This document shows positions 8,684 to 18,039 of a DNA stretch of 64,000 nt, in pieces. The translations under genes and the position numbers were made by a program. Each line of letters opens with the position of its first letter. The stretch's first letter is position 1. This stretch comes from Sphingomonas gilva (GTDB lineage: Bacteria > Pseudomonadota > Alphaproteobacteria > Sphingomonadales > Sphingomonadaceae). A model generated the notes under the pieces. The model was given only the letters and a program-made list of their open reading frames with translations, did not search any database and was not told the DNA's origin. The DNA is taken from NCBI RefSeq assembly GCF_003515075.1, contig NZ_QWLV01000008.1, positions 97,749 through 161,748 of the forward strand, in the 5' to 3' direction.

Positions 8684-9760
8684 ATGATTCCCTACTGGAC
8701 GATTTTCGCATTTGCAGCATTGCTTTCGCTGCGCGACATTTCCCTACCCGTGGCGCTGCGCGGCCGCGCAGCGCATCTCAGCGTGATCGTCATCGCCGTC
8801 GCCCTGTTGGTCGGGCTGCGCTATGATGTCGGCGGCGACTGGGGCTCCTATCAGGGCTATCTGTTCCAGATGCGCTATCTCGACTTTTTCGAGATGCTCG
8901 AGAAGAAGGATCCCGGCTACCAGCTGCTCAATTATATCGCGAATGCGTTGGGGGCGGGCATATGGTTGGTCAATCTCGCCAGCGCGGCCATTTTTTGTTG
9001 GGGCTTGTGGCGCTTTGCTCGTACATTGCCCTCTCCATCCCTCGCCGTCCTCGTTGCGATACCCTATCTCGTTATCGTCGTCGCAATGGGCTATACCCGC
9101 CAGGCTGTCGCGATCGGCTTCATCATGGCGGCGTTCGCGGCGCTCCGTTCAAATCGCTTCCTGACAGTCGCGGCGCTGCTCCTGCTTGCTGTGCTGTTCC
9201 ACCGCACCGCCGTCATCATCGTGCCGATAATCGCCCTGTCGCGCGCCAACAATCGCGGCTTGAGCATCGCCGCCTTCGGATTGCTCGCGGTGGTGCTCTA
9301 TTATGTCTTTCTCGATGATGCGGTGGATTCGCTCGTCACGAACTATGTGGAGCGCAGCTACGATTCCACAGGCGCGATGATCCGCATCACGATGAACGCG
9401 ATACCTGCTGCGCTGTTCATCCTCTTCGGTCGACGCTTCCCCCTCGCCCATGAAGACGAATACAAGCTGTGGCGCAACATGGCGTTCGCGGCGCTCGCCT
9501 GCGTACCGGCACTGTTTCTGGTCGGCTCGACCACGGTGATCGATCGGCTCGCGCTTTATGTGATCCCGATCCAGTTGTTCGTCCTGTCGTGGTTGCCGCT
9601 GGTCTTCGGCCGCAATCTCCAGGATAATCGGCCGATGGTTGCCGCAGTGCTGCTATACTCCGCCGCGATCCAGTTCGTGTGGCTGAACTTCGCCGGACAT
9701 AGCGATGAATGGGTACCGTACCGCTTCTACCCTCTAGCGGTGGGCAGTCCGTCAGCCTGA
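8684..9760 (+). CDS. EpsG-family polysaccharide polymerase-like membrane protein
   Basis: A 358-residue protein with about ten hydrophobic helices. LVGLRYDVGGDWGSYQGYLF near residue 45 is the EpsG/Wzy signature (R-x-x-G-x-D-x-x-x-Y), followed by DPGYQLLNYIANALG. The EpsG family includes polymerases or polymerase accessory proteins of secreted glycans. It is a lone plus-strand gene flanked by minus-strand genes. Its last 34 bases overlap the 3' end of the convergent UbiA-like gene. With 3901 it gives the locus two polymerase-like proteins. Confidence 0.83.
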   Translation: MIPYWTIFAFAALLSLRDISLPVALRGRAAHLSVIVIAVALLVGLRYDVGGDWGSYQGYLFQMRYLDFFEMLEKKDPGYQLLNYIANALGAGIWLVNLASAAIFCWGLWRFARTLPSPSLAVLVAIPYLVIVVAMGYTRQAVAIGFIMAAFAALRSNRFLTVAALLLLAVLFHRTAVIIVPIIALSRANNRGLSIAAFGLLAVVLYYVFLDDAVDSLVTNYVERSYDSTGAMIRITMNAIPAALFILFGRRFPLAHEDEYKLWRNMAFAALACVPALFLVGSTTVIDRLALYVIPIQLFVLSWLPLVFGRNLQDNRPMVAAVLLYSAAIQFVWLNFAGHSDEWVPYRFYPLAVGSPSA

Positions 9761-10527
9761 CCGGTACGCGCGGCGTTCGCCAAGCCGTTTAAGAGATGGA
9801 TGGCGACGAGATAGGCCATCAACGCCACGGGTACAAAGCTCTCGGTCGCGACCGCAATCACCGACGCGATGGGCAGCAGCGTGGCGCTGACCCGCACATA
9901 GTACCAGCGAGCCTTGCGCTCGGGCATGTCGAGCCGTCCTTTCGACGCGAGATAGGTGACGAAGCGGTGATAGGTGAAGGCGATCAGCGCCAGCGCCAGC
10001 AGAAGCGGCAGGGTCGACGCCGGGAGAAGAAACAATACAGGTCCAACGAAGCGCATCAGCGACATCTGGATGAACGACACCGCCTTGTAGGCCGAGTTGG
10101 CGACCACGTTGTGATAGACGGTCACCACGCCCAACGCCGTATAGAAGGTCCACCAGAGCCAGTCGTCCGTCCACCCCATAAGCCAGCCGATCCCCGCCCA
10201 TGCCGTCGCCCGGATGATGAGGAAGACGACAAAGTCGATGGCCCCGAAAGACACCTTCAGCCTCCGGCGCGGCGTCTCGTCATGGCGCGTGCCGGCGGTG
10301 TCGTTGGCGAGATAGCCGACCTCGTAGAAGGCGACGAAACTGACATAGCCGATCGCGTAGAGCCCGATCGCCGCAAAGGGTTCGTAGCCTCCCAGCATAA
10401 CGAGCAGAAACCAGCCTGGAATCCAGGCCGACAGCGCGTTGAAGACGAAATCCCGAAAGCCCCCGAGGCGCGTCTGCCAGAGATAGCCGAACGGGACGAA
10501 GTGGATGAGCTTCCTAACGATCGACAT
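9727..10527 (-). CDS. UbiA-like polyprenyl transferase family membrane protein
   Basis: A 266-residue protein with about eight hydrophobic helices. ATG 10527 has a GGAG seven bases upstream and overlaps the HAD gene by 14 bases. The segment YEVGYLANDTAGTRHDETP resembles the first Asp-rich motif of UbiA prenyltransferases (NDxxDxxxD), though spacing is altered. YHNVVANSAYKAVSFIQMSL followed by RFVGP resembles the second conserved region. Family members such as decaprenyl-phosphoribosyl transferase attach a phosphosugar to a polyprenyl lipid. Partnership with a HAD phosphatase suggests making a lipid-linked pentose donor. Assignment is by motif similarity only. Confidence 0.55.
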   Translation of the reverse strand: MSIVRKLIHFVPFGYLWQTRLGGFRDFVFNALSAWIPGWFLLVMLGGYEPFAAIGLYAIGYVSFVAFYEVGYLANDTAGTRHDETPRRRLKVSFGAIDFVVFLIIRATAWAGIGWLMGWTDDWLWWTFYTALGVVTVYHNVVANSAYKAVSFIQMSLMRFVGPVLFLLPASTLPLLLALALIAFTYHRFVTYLASKGRLDMPERKARWYYVRVSATLLPIASVIAVATESFVPVALMAYLVAIHLLNGLANAARTGQADGLPTARG

Positions 10528-11188
10528 GGATGAACTCCGCTTCGATTCCCGCATGGGCGGGATGGCGCTTGCCGCGATGGCGCACGATCACCGGCCGATC
10601 AGCCAAAGCGAGCAGTTGTGCGTCGGAGGCGTTGTCGCTGATAACCGTCAAGCGCCCTGCACAGCCTTGGCGAACATGTTCCACCAACTCGTGCTTGATA
10701 CCCGTGAGATCTTGCGCCAAGCGCCCCGTCGCCCTGCCGTCGACGATCTCCAGCCGCGAACTGACATAATCCGTGTTCAACCTCGCAGCGATAGCGCGGA
10801 CCACCGGATCGATACTGTTCGACACCAGCACGACGCGGTCACCTTGCTGCTGCGCTGCCCGTAGGCACGCATGCGTCTCGGCGATCTGAACGAGCGAGAG
10901 TCTCTCTGCGACATATTCCCTCGCCCACATGTCCAGCCGGCTCTCCGGCAGGCCTCGCAGAGTATGAAGCAATACGGCACGACCTAAATCGCGCCGGAGC
11001 ACCAGGCCCACCACCCGAAGGCCGTAACGCAGTGGAGAAAGACGGCTGAGCGTGGCCGCCGTCGATAGGGCCGCGAAGCGCCGCTCGCTCCGTTCCGCCA
11101 CATAGGTGACGAAACCGGCGGTGGTGTTTGCGTCATACAGCGTTCCACACACGTCGAAGATCGCGACCGCGCGTTCAGAAGGCATCAT
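10514..11188 (-). CDS. HAD-superfamily (IB-type) phosphatase
   Basis: A 224-residue cytoplasmic phosphatase. ATG 11188 has AGGGA six bases upstream and overlaps the preceding glycosyltransferase stop by 14 bases. Motif I is AIFDVCGTLYDAN; it has Cys where many IB members have Asp-x-Asp, so the acid/base Asp is displaced (D-V-C-G-T). Motif II is VVLVSNSID. Motif III and IV are the Lys of GIKHELVEHV and VISDNASDAQLL. The gene is followed directly by the UbiA-like gene, mirroring HAD-UbiA fusions known in other proteobacteria, so it probably dephosphorylates the lipid-linked product. Confidence 0.75.
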   Translation of the reverse strand: MMPSERAVAIFDVCGTLYDANTTAGFVTYVAERSERRFAALSTAATLSRLSPLRYGLRVVGLVLRRDLGRAVLLHTLRGLPESRLDMWAREYVAERLSLVQIAETHACLRAAQQQGDRVVLVSNSIDPVVRAIAARLNTDYVSSRLEIVDGRATGRLAQDLTGIKHELVEHVRQGCAGRLTVISDNASDAQLLALADRPVIVRHRGKRHPAHAGIEAEFIHVDR

Positions 11189-12410
11189 GCGCCGTCCCTG
11201 GGTCATCATAGATCTGTTGATATGTGCGAGCTGCGACCGGCAGGTCGAGAATGGGTCGCGCACGTGCTCGGAGTGCCATGGGATCGCGCGCGATCAGGCG
11301 CTCAAATGCATTGGCGGCCGCATCCAGGCTGTCATCGCTCAAATCGGGAAGGCTATGGCCGCCGGCCACTTCCGCCAATATCTCCTGCGTGTCGCCAACG
11401 ATCGCATTGGCGTAGGTGGGGACGCCGCAGGCCAGATACTCGCCCATTTTGGTCGGCGATACCGCCAGGCTCGATATGGCGGGAACGTAGAAGCATAGGC
11501 CCGCATCCGCCGCTGCGATCAACGGCGGCACGCCGGTACGCTCCGCTTGGGTCGCGCGAATCGCCTCGACCGGCGGCTCCACGCCGCAGCGGCGCGCTTC
11601 CTTCACGATATCGTCGATTCCGTACCGTCCCACGAACAGCAATATAGCATCGCCATGTCTTTGCCTTATCCGTTCGAACAGGCGCAGCTTGTCGCCCAAC
11701 ATGTAGATCGAGCCGAGCGAACCGAGATAGAGCAATACAGGTGCGCCGGCAGGGATATTCAGGCGTTCGCGTACCTCTCGGCGCTGATCGGCGGGGCTTG
11801 GCCTGAACAGCTCGAAATCGTTGCAGCACGGAATGATCGAAACCGGCGCGCCGTCATAGCCCTGCCACGTGGTCAGCTCCCGGCGTGCCGCCTTGGTAAG
11901 CGAAACGATGTGATCCGACGCCTCCAGCAGGCGCGCCTCGTTTCGCTTCCAACGCTGGAAAAGCGGGCCATATATCAGGTGGCCGGCAGGCCAGCGCCCG
12001 CCGTCGCGCCGCGAATCAGGCCAGAAACCGCGCATGTCGAACAGCAGCGGAACGCCGGTGCGGCGCTTGAGCTCCAGTCCAACCATCGCGGCCGGATAGC
12101 TACGGCAATGGACCATGTCGAAACGCCCGCTGCGCATGGCATCGCGGGCCGCCGCGTGCATGGTGCGATGGTCGAGCGCCTTCGCCAGCAGCGGCGGCCT
12201 CGTTCGGAAACGCTGCGGCATCCAGGTCATGCCGTGGCGCGCCATGGTCGCGGCAACCGCGTCCCCAAGCTTGGCTCTTCGATCGTCGCTCTCGAAGCTG
12301 ATCACGGTGATGCGCATGCCCGCGCGCGCGGATTCGACCAGATAGGGCAGCACCTGAGCTTGGCCGATAAAGTCCGTCAGCCCATTATAGCTTATATAGA
12401 GGATGTTCAT
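11175..12410 (-). CDS. Glycosyltransferase family 4
   Basis: A 411-residue GT-B transferase. ATG 12410 starts the characteristic first strand MNILYISYNGLTDFIGQAQV; longer in-frame versions would run into the divergent sulfotransferase. The acceptor domain has FDMVHCRSYPAAMVGLELK; the donor domain has LLYLGSLGSIYMLGD and the late motif SPTKMGEYLACGVPTYAN in place of a full EX7E, which is usual for this GT4 branch. It is the first gene of a tightly overlapping set with the HAD and UbiA-like genes, so it may use the donor those two make. Confidence 0.85.
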   Translation of the reverse strand: MNILYISYNGLTDFIGQAQVLPYLVESARAGMRITVISFESDDRRAKLGDAVAATMARHGMTWMPQRFRTRPPLLAKALDHRTMHAAARDAMRSGRFDMVHCRSYPAAMVGLELKRRTGVPLLFDMRGFWPDSRRDGGRWPAGHLIYGPLFQRWKRNEARLLEASDHIVSLTKAARRELTTWQGYDGAPVSIIPCCNDFELFRPSPADQRREVRERLNIPAGAPVLLYLGSLGSIYMLGDKLRLFERIRQRHGDAILLFVGRYGIDDIVKEARRCGVEPPVEAIRATQAERTGVPPLIAAADAGLCFYVPAISSLAVSPTKMGEYLACGVPTYANAIVGDTQEILAEVAGGHSLPDLSDDSLDAAANAFERLIARDPMALRARARPILDLPVAARTYQQIYDDPGTAHDAF

Positions 12411-12478
12411 GGACCACCGGGAACCGTAAGGGAGCGCCATCGCCATAGGGGCGGTGCCGCCGAAACGGAACCAGCGAA

Positions 12479-13198
12479 ATGCCGAGCGAAGCCATCCGAT
12501 CCTCGAAACTATGGGTGCGGATGCGAGCATTGGAAGAGCATGTGCCGCCGGGAATACGCGGCGCCCTGTTGCGAACGCTCGCCCCCGCGCGCAATCCCTA
12601 TGAGCCGGTGAACGATCGGTTGCGGATGATCTTCATCCATGTGCCGAAGACGGCAGGATCGAGCATGACCGCGGCGCTCGGCGGCGGCCGGCAACGCAAT
12701 ATTCCGCTGGTCCGCTATGCGGCCTATGACCGCAAGCGTTGCGCGGACTATTTCAAATTCTGCTTCGTCCGAAATCCCTGGGACAGGCTGTTGTCCGCCT
12801 ATAGCTACCTGCGCAGCCGCATCGGTTTGGGCGGTTCGGATGCGAGTTGGGTCGAAGCCAATATGGCCGATCTTCGCACCTTCGAACAGTTCGTCACCGC
12901 GATCGGCCGGGACGACGCCCAGGCGCGGCAGTTGATGTCCTACATGCACTTCATGCCGCAGCATCGCTGGCTGACGCTGGAGCCACATGGCGAACCCTAT
13001 ATAGATTTCGTGGGCCGTTTCGAACGACTCGATCAGGACCTTGCCGCTGTGGCGGACCGCCTCGGTCTCTCCATTCAGCTCGAGCACCGCCGCAAATCGG
13101 CGCATCGTCCATATCGTGAAGAATATGACGAACGGATGCGCGGCATCGTCGCGCGCCTTTATTCTCGCGATATCGAACTCTTCGGCTACGATTTTTGA
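12479..13198 (+). CDS. Sulfotransferase family 2 protein (PAPS-dependent)
   Basis: A 239-residue protein predicted to move sulfate from PAPS to a carbohydrate hydroxyl. The 5'-phosphosulfate loop is visible at residues 51-63 (IFIHVPKTAGSSM) and the 3'-phosphate motif at 94-103 (FCFVRNPWDR, with the downstream LLSAY). Length and motif spacing match the Sulfotransfer_2 group of carbohydrate sulfotransferases. It has no signal peptide, so it would act on cytoplasmic lipid-linked repeats. It lies within the EPS cluster, whose far end encodes the PAPS-making enzymes CysD and CysNC and the PAP-removing CysQ. No strong ribosome-binding site is seen. Confidence 0.85.
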   Translation: MPSEAIRSSKLWVRMRALEEHVPPGIRGALLRTLAPARNPYEPVNDRLRMIFIHVPKTAGSSMTAALGGGRQRNIPLVRYAAYDRKRCADYFKFCFVRNPWDRLLSAYSYLRSRIGLGGSDASWVEANMADLRTFEQFVTAIGRDDAQARQLMSYMHFMPQHRWLTLEPHGEPYIDFVGRFERLDQDLAAVADRLGLSIQLEHRRKSAHRPYREEYDERMRGIVARLYSRDIELFGYDF

Positions 13199-13578
13199 TG
13201 ATCTGGTGGATCGACGCCAAAACCTGGCTGTCCGAAGCCATTGGCCTGGATAAGAACTTCCTCCATGTCTATGCCGGCGTAATCGGTTTGCTGGCGCTTG
13301 CCGCCCTGCTCAGGCGGCCGGTTGGTGACGGACGAGCCCTGGCGTTGGTGACGTTGCTGGAAGGCGTCAACGAGGCGATCGATCTTTACGGCAACTGGCT
13401 TGACGATCAGCGCCTCTACTGGGACCACAGCTTGGTCGATGCCCTCCACACCCTCGCGCTACCGCTTCTGATCGTCGTCTGCGCGCGCTGGAGCCGGCTG
13501 TTCATCTCACCAGGCGCCGTACAATCGGACGCAGCGCCTCCCGCCAGTCCGGCGGACGATAGCCCGTCAGGCGAATGA
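13198..13578 (+). CDS. Small membrane protein, unknown function
   Basis: A 126-residue protein starting at ATG 13198, whose first base is the last base of the sulfotransferase stop (TGATG), so the two are coupled. It has two clear hydrophobic helices (VYAGVIGLLALAALL; LVDALHTLALPLLIVVCARW) around an acidic, aromatic stretch LYGNWLDDQRLYWDH. The C-terminal 25 residues are Pro/Ser/Asp-rich and overlap the 3' end of convergent rmlD by 77 bases. I do not recognise a family. The coupling suggests a function linked to the sulfotransferase. Confidence 0.6.
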   Translation: MIWWIDAKTWLSEAIGLDKNFLHVYAGVIGLLALAALLRRPVGDGRALALVTLLEGVNEAIDLYGNWLDDQRLYWDHSLVDALHTLALPLLIVVCARWSRLFISPGAVQSDAAPPASPADDSPSGE

Positions 13579-14383
13579 ATGCACCGCTGTCGAGCCGGCT
13601 GTTGGCCGGGCGCGCCGCGCGCGTCGGGTAGTCGGCGGTCGCGATCGGCTCGATCGTGGCGGACGGACCGCCCCGCTCGGCGCTGAGCCTCATGATCTCG
13701 CGCGCGAAGTCCGCCCAGCTGGCCTCGCCCGAGCCGGCGAGGTTCAGCGTCCGACCGATCGCGATATCGTCGCCGGCGCGCCAGCGATCGATCAGCGCCA
13801 GCAGCCCGTCCGCGATTGTGAAGGCCGAGGTCGGCGACCCGGCCTGGTCGGCCACCACGCGCAGCACATCGCGATCGCCCGCAAGGCGCAGCATGGTGCG
13901 GACGAAATTGTGGCCGAACGGGCTGTGAACCCAGGCGGTGCGCAGGACGACGTGGTCCGGCGCGGCGGCGCGCACCGCCTCCTCCCCCGCCAGCTTGCTC
14001 GCTCCATAGACGCCGATCGGCGCGGTCGGCGCGTCTTCGCGGTAGAAGCCGGCGGCGCGGCCGTCGAACACATAGTCGGTGGACAGGTGGACGATGCGCG
14101 CACCGGCCTCGGCCGCCGCCGCGGCGAGCACGCCAGGCGCATGGCCGTTGCAGCGGAACGCCGCTTCCCGATCATCCTCCGCCGCATCGACCGCGGTATA
14201 GGCGGCCGCGCCGATCACCACGTCGGGCGTCGCCGCCCGCACGGCTCTGCGAACCGATTCGTCGCTCTGCAGATCGAACGCCGGCCGCGCGGCGAAGGTC
14301 AGGCGCAGGTCCGCTCGATCGGCGGCGCGTTCGGCGAGCGCCCGCGCCACCTGCCCTTCGCGCCCGGTCACCAGGACGTGCAT
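13502..14383 (-). CDS. rmlD: dTDP-4-dehydrorhamnose reductase
   Basis: Last step of dTDP-L-rhamnose synthesis: NAD(P)H reduction of dTDP-4-keto-L-rhamnose. It is 293 residues from ATG 14383, which overlaps the rmlB stop by four bases. The Rossmann start is [16 protein letters not shown], then AAYTAVDAAE, STDYVFDG and the catalytic YGASK. PTSAFTIADGL and RPANSRLD are family-specific. The gene order here is rmlA-rmlC-rmlB-rmlD on the minus strand. Confidence 0.95.
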   Translation of the reverse strand: MHVLVTGREGQVARALAERAADRADLRLTFAARPAFDLQSDESVRRAVRAATPDVVIGAAAYTAVDAAEDDREAAFRCNGHAPGVLAAAAAEAGARIVHLSTDYVFDGRAAGFYREDAPTAPIGVYGASKLAGEEAVRAAAPDHVVLRTAWVHSPFGHNFVRTMLRLAGDRDVLRVVADQAGSPTSAFTIADGLLALIDRWRAGDDIAIGRTLNLAGSGEASWADFAREIMRLSAERGGPSATIEPIATADYPTRAARPANSRLDSGAFIRLTGYRPPDWREALRPIVRRLVR

Positions 14384-15447
14384 CAGCCGGCGCCCAGCCG
14401 GTCGCCCGCATAATTGCCCTCGCGGATCGGCCGCCACCAGGCTTCATTGGCGAGATACCAGTCGATCGTCGCGGCAAGCCCGCTCTCGAAGCTGTGCGCC
14501 GGCCGCCAGCCGAGCTCTTGCTCCGCCTTGGCCGGATCGATCGCATAGCGGCGATCATGCCCCGGACGATCCGCCACGAAGGTGATCAGCGACCGGCGGG
14601 GCGCGCCGATCGCCAGCGGCATGCGCGCGTCGAGCGCATCGCAGATCGCCTCGACCACCTGCAGGTTGGTGCGCTCCTCACGGCCGCCGATATTGTAGCT
14701 TTCGCCGACCCGCCCACGCGTCGCGACCAGTTCCAGCGCCGCGGCGTGATCCTCGACGAACAGCCAGTCGCGCACGTTGACGCCGCGGCCATAGACCGGC
14801 AGCGGCCGCCCCTCCAGCGCGTTCAGGATGACGAGCGGGATCAGCTTTTCCGGAAAATGGAACGGCCCGTAATTGTTCGAGCAGTTGGAGAGCACCACCG
14901 GCAGGCCATAGGTTTCCTGCCATGCCCGCACGAAATGGTCCGACGCCGCCTTCGATGCGGAATAGGGAGATGACGGGCGGTAGGGCGTCTCCTCGGTGAA
15001 CACGCCCGAATCGAACGGCAGGTCGCCGAACACCTCGTCGGTGGAGATGTGGTGGAAGCGGAAGCCGGATCGCGCCTCGCCCTCCGGCAATGCGCGCCAG
15101 TGATCGAGCGCCGCGCCCAGCAGCGTCACCGTGCCGACGACATTGGTGTCGACGAACGCCGCGGGGCCGTCGATCGAACGGTCGACATGGCTTTCGGCGG
15201 CGAGGTGCATGATCGTGTCGATCGCTTCCTCCGCCAGGATCGAGCGCATCGCGTCGCCGTCGCGGATGTCGGCGCGAACGAAGCGATAGGCGGGGTCGCC
15301 CGCAATCCCGTCCAGCGAGGCGAGATTGCCCGCATAGGTGAGCGCATCGACATTGACGACGCGGTAGCCGCCCCGCGCCACCAGGTGCCGGCACACCGCC
15401 GAGCCGATGAATCCGGCCCCGCCGGTGACCATCACGCGTTTCGTCAT
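14383..15447 (-). CDS. rmlB: dTDP-glucose 4,6-dehydratase
   Basis: Second step of the dTDP-L-rhamnose pathway: NAD+-dependent conversion of dTDP-glucose to dTDP-4-keto-6-deoxyglucose. The 354-residue protein has the nucleotide-binding [38 protein letters not shown], the catalytic [12 protein letters not shown] and [18 protein letters not shown], all diagnostic for RmlB rather than other epimerases. Its ATG overlaps the rmlC stop (ATGA) and its stop overlaps the rmlD start, so the set is one transcription unit with coupled translation. Confidence 0.97.
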   Translation of the reverse strand: MTKRVMVTGGAGFIGSAVCRHLVARGGYRVVNVDALTYAGNLASLDGIAGDPAYRFVRADIRDGDAMRSILAEEAIDTIMHLAAESHVDRSIDGPAAFVDTNVVGTVTLLGAALDHWRALPEGEARSGFRFHHISTDEVFGDLPFDSGVFTEETPYRPSSPYSASKAASDHFVRAWQETYGLPVVLSNCSNNYGPFHFPEKLIPLVILNALEGRPLPVYGRGVNVRDWLFVEDHAAALELVATRGRVGESYNIGGREERTNLQVVEAICDALDARMPLAIGAPRRSLITFVADRPGHDRRYAIDPAKAEQELGWRPAHSFESGLAATIDWYLANEAWWRPIREGNYAGDRLGAG

Positions 15448-16013
15448 ACTGCCGCCCCATAGCTGAAGGGGGATTCGATCGCGGCCAATCGCGGCGCGGC
15501 GCGATCCTTGTCGGACAATGTCCGCTCCGACGCGGCGACCGGCCAGTCGATCGCGAGCGCGGGATCGTCATGCGCAATGCCGCGGTCGTGCTCGGGCGAA
15601 TAGGGCGCGGTGACCTTGTAGATCACCTCGCAATCGGGCTCGAGCGTGACGAAGCCGTGGGCGAACCCCTTGGGCACCAGTATCTGGTTCCACGCCTCGG
15701 CCGAAACGACCAGCCCGACCCATTGGCCGAAGCTTGGCGAGCCTTCGCGGATGTCCACCGCGACATCGTAGATCGAACCGCGCACCACGCGCACCAGCTT
15801 GTCCTGCGCGAAGGGCGGCACCTGGAAATGCAGCCCGCGCAGCACGCCGCGCGCCGCGGACATGCTGTGATTGTCCTGCACGAAATCGAGATCGACGCCC
15901 GATCCCGCCAGGACCACGCGGTTCCATGTCTCGGAGAAGAATCCGCGCGCATCGCCGTGCCGCGCGGGCACGATCTCCTTGACGCCGGGGATGGCGAGAT
16001 CGCGGACGATCAC
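15444..16013 (-). CDS. rmlC: dTDP-4-dehydrorhamnose 3,5-epimerase
   Basis: Third step of the pathway, a cofactor-free cupin epimerase. GTG 16013 is the start (189 aa) because it overlaps the rmlA stop as GTGA and the protein then begins [14 protein letters not shown] like its relatives. The key motifs are [32 protein letters not shown] (catalytic His), [13 protein letters not shown] and the Tyr of [11 protein letters not shown]. Length is as expected. Confidence 0.95.
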   Translation of the reverse strand: MIVRDLAIPGVKEIVPARHGDARGFFSETWNRVVLAGSGVDLDFVQDNHSMSAARGVLRGLHFQVPPFAQDKLVRVVRGSIYDVAVDIREGSPSFGQWVGLVVSAEAWNQILVPKGFAHGFVTLEPDCEVIYKVTAPYSPEHDRGIAHDDPALAIDWPVAASERTLSDKDRAAPRLAAIESPFSYGAAV

Positions 16014-16885
16014 CGCCCGCGCTCCGCCACGCGGCGCAGATAATCGGCATAGCCGGTCTTGCCGAGCGCGTCCGCGCGCGCGCGGAGCGCGGCCTGGTCG
16101 AGATAGCCGCACTCGAAGCCGATCTCCTCCAGGCACGCGATCTTGAGCGACTGGCGATGCTCGATCGTGCGGACGAAGGACGACGCCTCGTGCAGGCTGT
16201 CATGCGTGCCGGTGTCCAGCCAGGCATAGCCGCGCCCCAGCCGCTCGACGCTCAGGTCGCCGCGCTCGAGATAGGCGCGGTTGACGTCGGTGATCTCGAG
16301 CTCGCCCCGCGCCGAGGGCCGCACCGCGCGGGCGATCTCCACCACGTCGCCGTCATAGAAATAGAGCCCGGTCACCGCCCAGTCGGACCGCGGCCGCTCG
16401 GGCTTTTCCTCGATCGTCTCGGCCCTGCCCGAAGCGGGGTCGAAGCTCACCACGCCGTAGCGCTGCGGGTCATCGACCTGATAGGCGAAGACCGTCGCGC
16501 CCGATGCGCGCGCGGCGGCCGCCCGGCACTTCTCCGCCAGCCCGGGGCCGTGAAAGATATTGTCGCCCAGGATCAGCGCCGCCGGGCTGCCGGCCAGGAA
16601 GTCCGCGCCGATCAGGAAGGCCTCGGCCAACCCGTTGGGCGCCGCCTGCTCGGCATAGCTGAGCGTGATGCCGAAGGCCGAACCGTCGCCCAGCAGGGCC
16701 CGGAACTGCGGCAGATCGCGCGGCGTGGAGATGATCAGCACCTCGCGGATGCCGGCGAGCATCAGCACCGACAGCGGGTAATAGATCATCGGCTTGTCGA
16801 AGATCGGCAGCATCTGCTTCGACACCGCCAACGTCGCCGGATACAGCCGCGTGCCGCTGCCGCCGGCAAGGATTATGCCTTTCAT
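16010..16885 (-). CDS. rmlA: Glucose-1-phosphate thymidylyltransferase
   Basis: First step of dTDP-L-rhamnose synthesis: dTTP plus glucose-1-phosphate gives dTDP-glucose. The 291-residue protein starts [20 protein letters not shown], the pyrophosphorylase signature, followed by [18 protein letters not shown], the metal-binding [10 protein letters not shown] and the family-typical [33 protein letters not shown] is also conserved. The start overlaps the preceding glycosyltransferase stop (ATGA). Confidence 0.97.
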   Translation of the reverse strand: MKGIILAGGSGTRLYPATLAVSKQMLPIFDKPMIYYPLSVLMLAGIREVLIISTPRDLPQFRALLGDGSAFGITLSYAEQAAPNGLAEAFLIGADFLAGSPAALILGDNIFHGPGLAEKCRAAAARASGATVFAYQVDDPQRYGVVSFDPASGRAETIEEKPERPRSDWAVTGLYFYDGDVVEIARAVRPSARGELEITDVNRAYLERGDLSVERLGRGYAWLDTGTHDSLHEASSFVRTIEHRQSLKIACLEEIGFECGYLDQAALRARADALGKTGYADYLRRVAERGR

Positions 16886-18039
16886 CAGATGTCTTCCCCG
16901 CTGATTGCCGGTGCCCGTGACCGACCGTGCACCGGCGCGTTGCCGGCGGGCATCAGCAGGCGCAGATAGGCATCCGCCGCCGCTGTGGTGGTAAACTGGG
17001 CCGATCGCGCGCGCTGCCGATCGGGATCATGCGGCGCGTCGAGTTGCGCGAGCATCGCGTCGGCCAACGCGTCTGGATCGCCGCACGGCGCCAACCGTCC
17101 GAACTTTCCGTGGCCCAGGATGTCGGCCGGGCCGCTGGGGCAATCGGTGCTGACCACACGCAGACCGAATGACAGTGCTTCGACCAGCACGTTGCCAAAA
17201 CCTTCATAGTCCGAGCTCAGCACGAACATGTCCGCCTCCCGATATGCCGAATGCGGCCGAGCGAAGAAGCCGGGCAGCGCCACCTGCTTCTCGATCCCCA
17301 AGCTGCGTACATGTTCCTCCAATGCCGGCCGCTGATCCCCCTCTCCGAGGATCATCAACTGCATCGGCCGCCGACGGCGGGCGATGGCGAAGGCATCGAT
17401 CAGCAACCTGTGGTTCTTTTGGGATTTCAGACGCCCTACCGAAAGGATCCGGGCGCCCTCTCCCCGTGGCCAGGAAACGGCTTCGCCCCCGTCGTCGTCC
17501 CCGAACACCAGGGGATTATGGACGACGGCGAAGCGATCCGCCCTCATTCCCGAAAGATCGGCCAAATCGTCCGCCACCCCCTGCGAGACCGCGATCCGGC
17601 CGTCCGCCAAGGGATAGGTCGCGGCCAGGCTGCCCCGCAACATCGCGCGATGTATGGGCCCCCTTCCAGCATAAGCGCTGGACAGGGTATTGTGATCGCT
17701 CACGACCATGCGCGAGGGACGTCCGGCCAAGCAATTGGCCAGAATCGCGATCGAGGTGAGCGGCCACATCGCGGCGAGCAGCGCCGTGGGACGTTCCCGC
17801 CGCAGATAGGCAGCAAGCGGCCTGATCGCCCCGGTCAGCCGGCGCGCGTCCAGATCGATCGTGCGCGCACCAGGCGAAATCTTGTCGAGCAGCTCGCCGC
17901 GCCGTTGCATGAGCACGAAATCGACCGCGCAGCCTCTCGCCAGGAACTCGGCCGCCAATTCGGTGCGAACCCGCTCGACTCCACCGCCTCGCATGTCCGG
18001 CAGCAGAATGGCGATACGACAGGCGGGGGCTTCATTCAT
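16885..18039 (-). CDS. Glycosyltransferase family 4
   Basis: A 384-residue GT-B enzyme. The N-terminus [20 protein letters not shown] is the glycine-rich acceptor-side loop of GT4; [20 protein letters not shown] starts the donor domain and [20 protein letters not shown] holds the EX7E pair. It is sandwiched between a GT61 gene (ATGA overlap upstream) and rmlA (ATGA overlap downstream). This makes a rhamnosyl or related transfer plausible, but the substrate cannot be read from sequence. Confidence 0.9.
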   Translation of the reverse strand: MNEAPACRIAILLPDMRGGGVERVRTELAAEFLARGCAVDFVLMQRRGELLDKISPGARTIDLDARRLTGAIRPLAAYLRRERPTALLAAMWPLTSIAILANCLAGRPSRMVVSDHNTLSSAYAGRGPIHRAMLRGSLAATYPLADGRIAVSQGVADDLADLSGMRADRFAVVHNPLVFGDDDGGEAVSWPRGEGARILSVGRLKSQKNHRLLIDAFAIARRRRPMQLMILGEGDQRPALEEHVRSLGIEKQVALPGFFARPHSAYREADMFVLSSDYEGFGNVLVEALSFGLRVVSTDCPSGPADILGHGKFGRLAPCGDPDALADAMLAQLDAPHDPDRQRARSAQFTTTAAADAYLRLLMPAGNAPVHGRSRAPAISGEDI

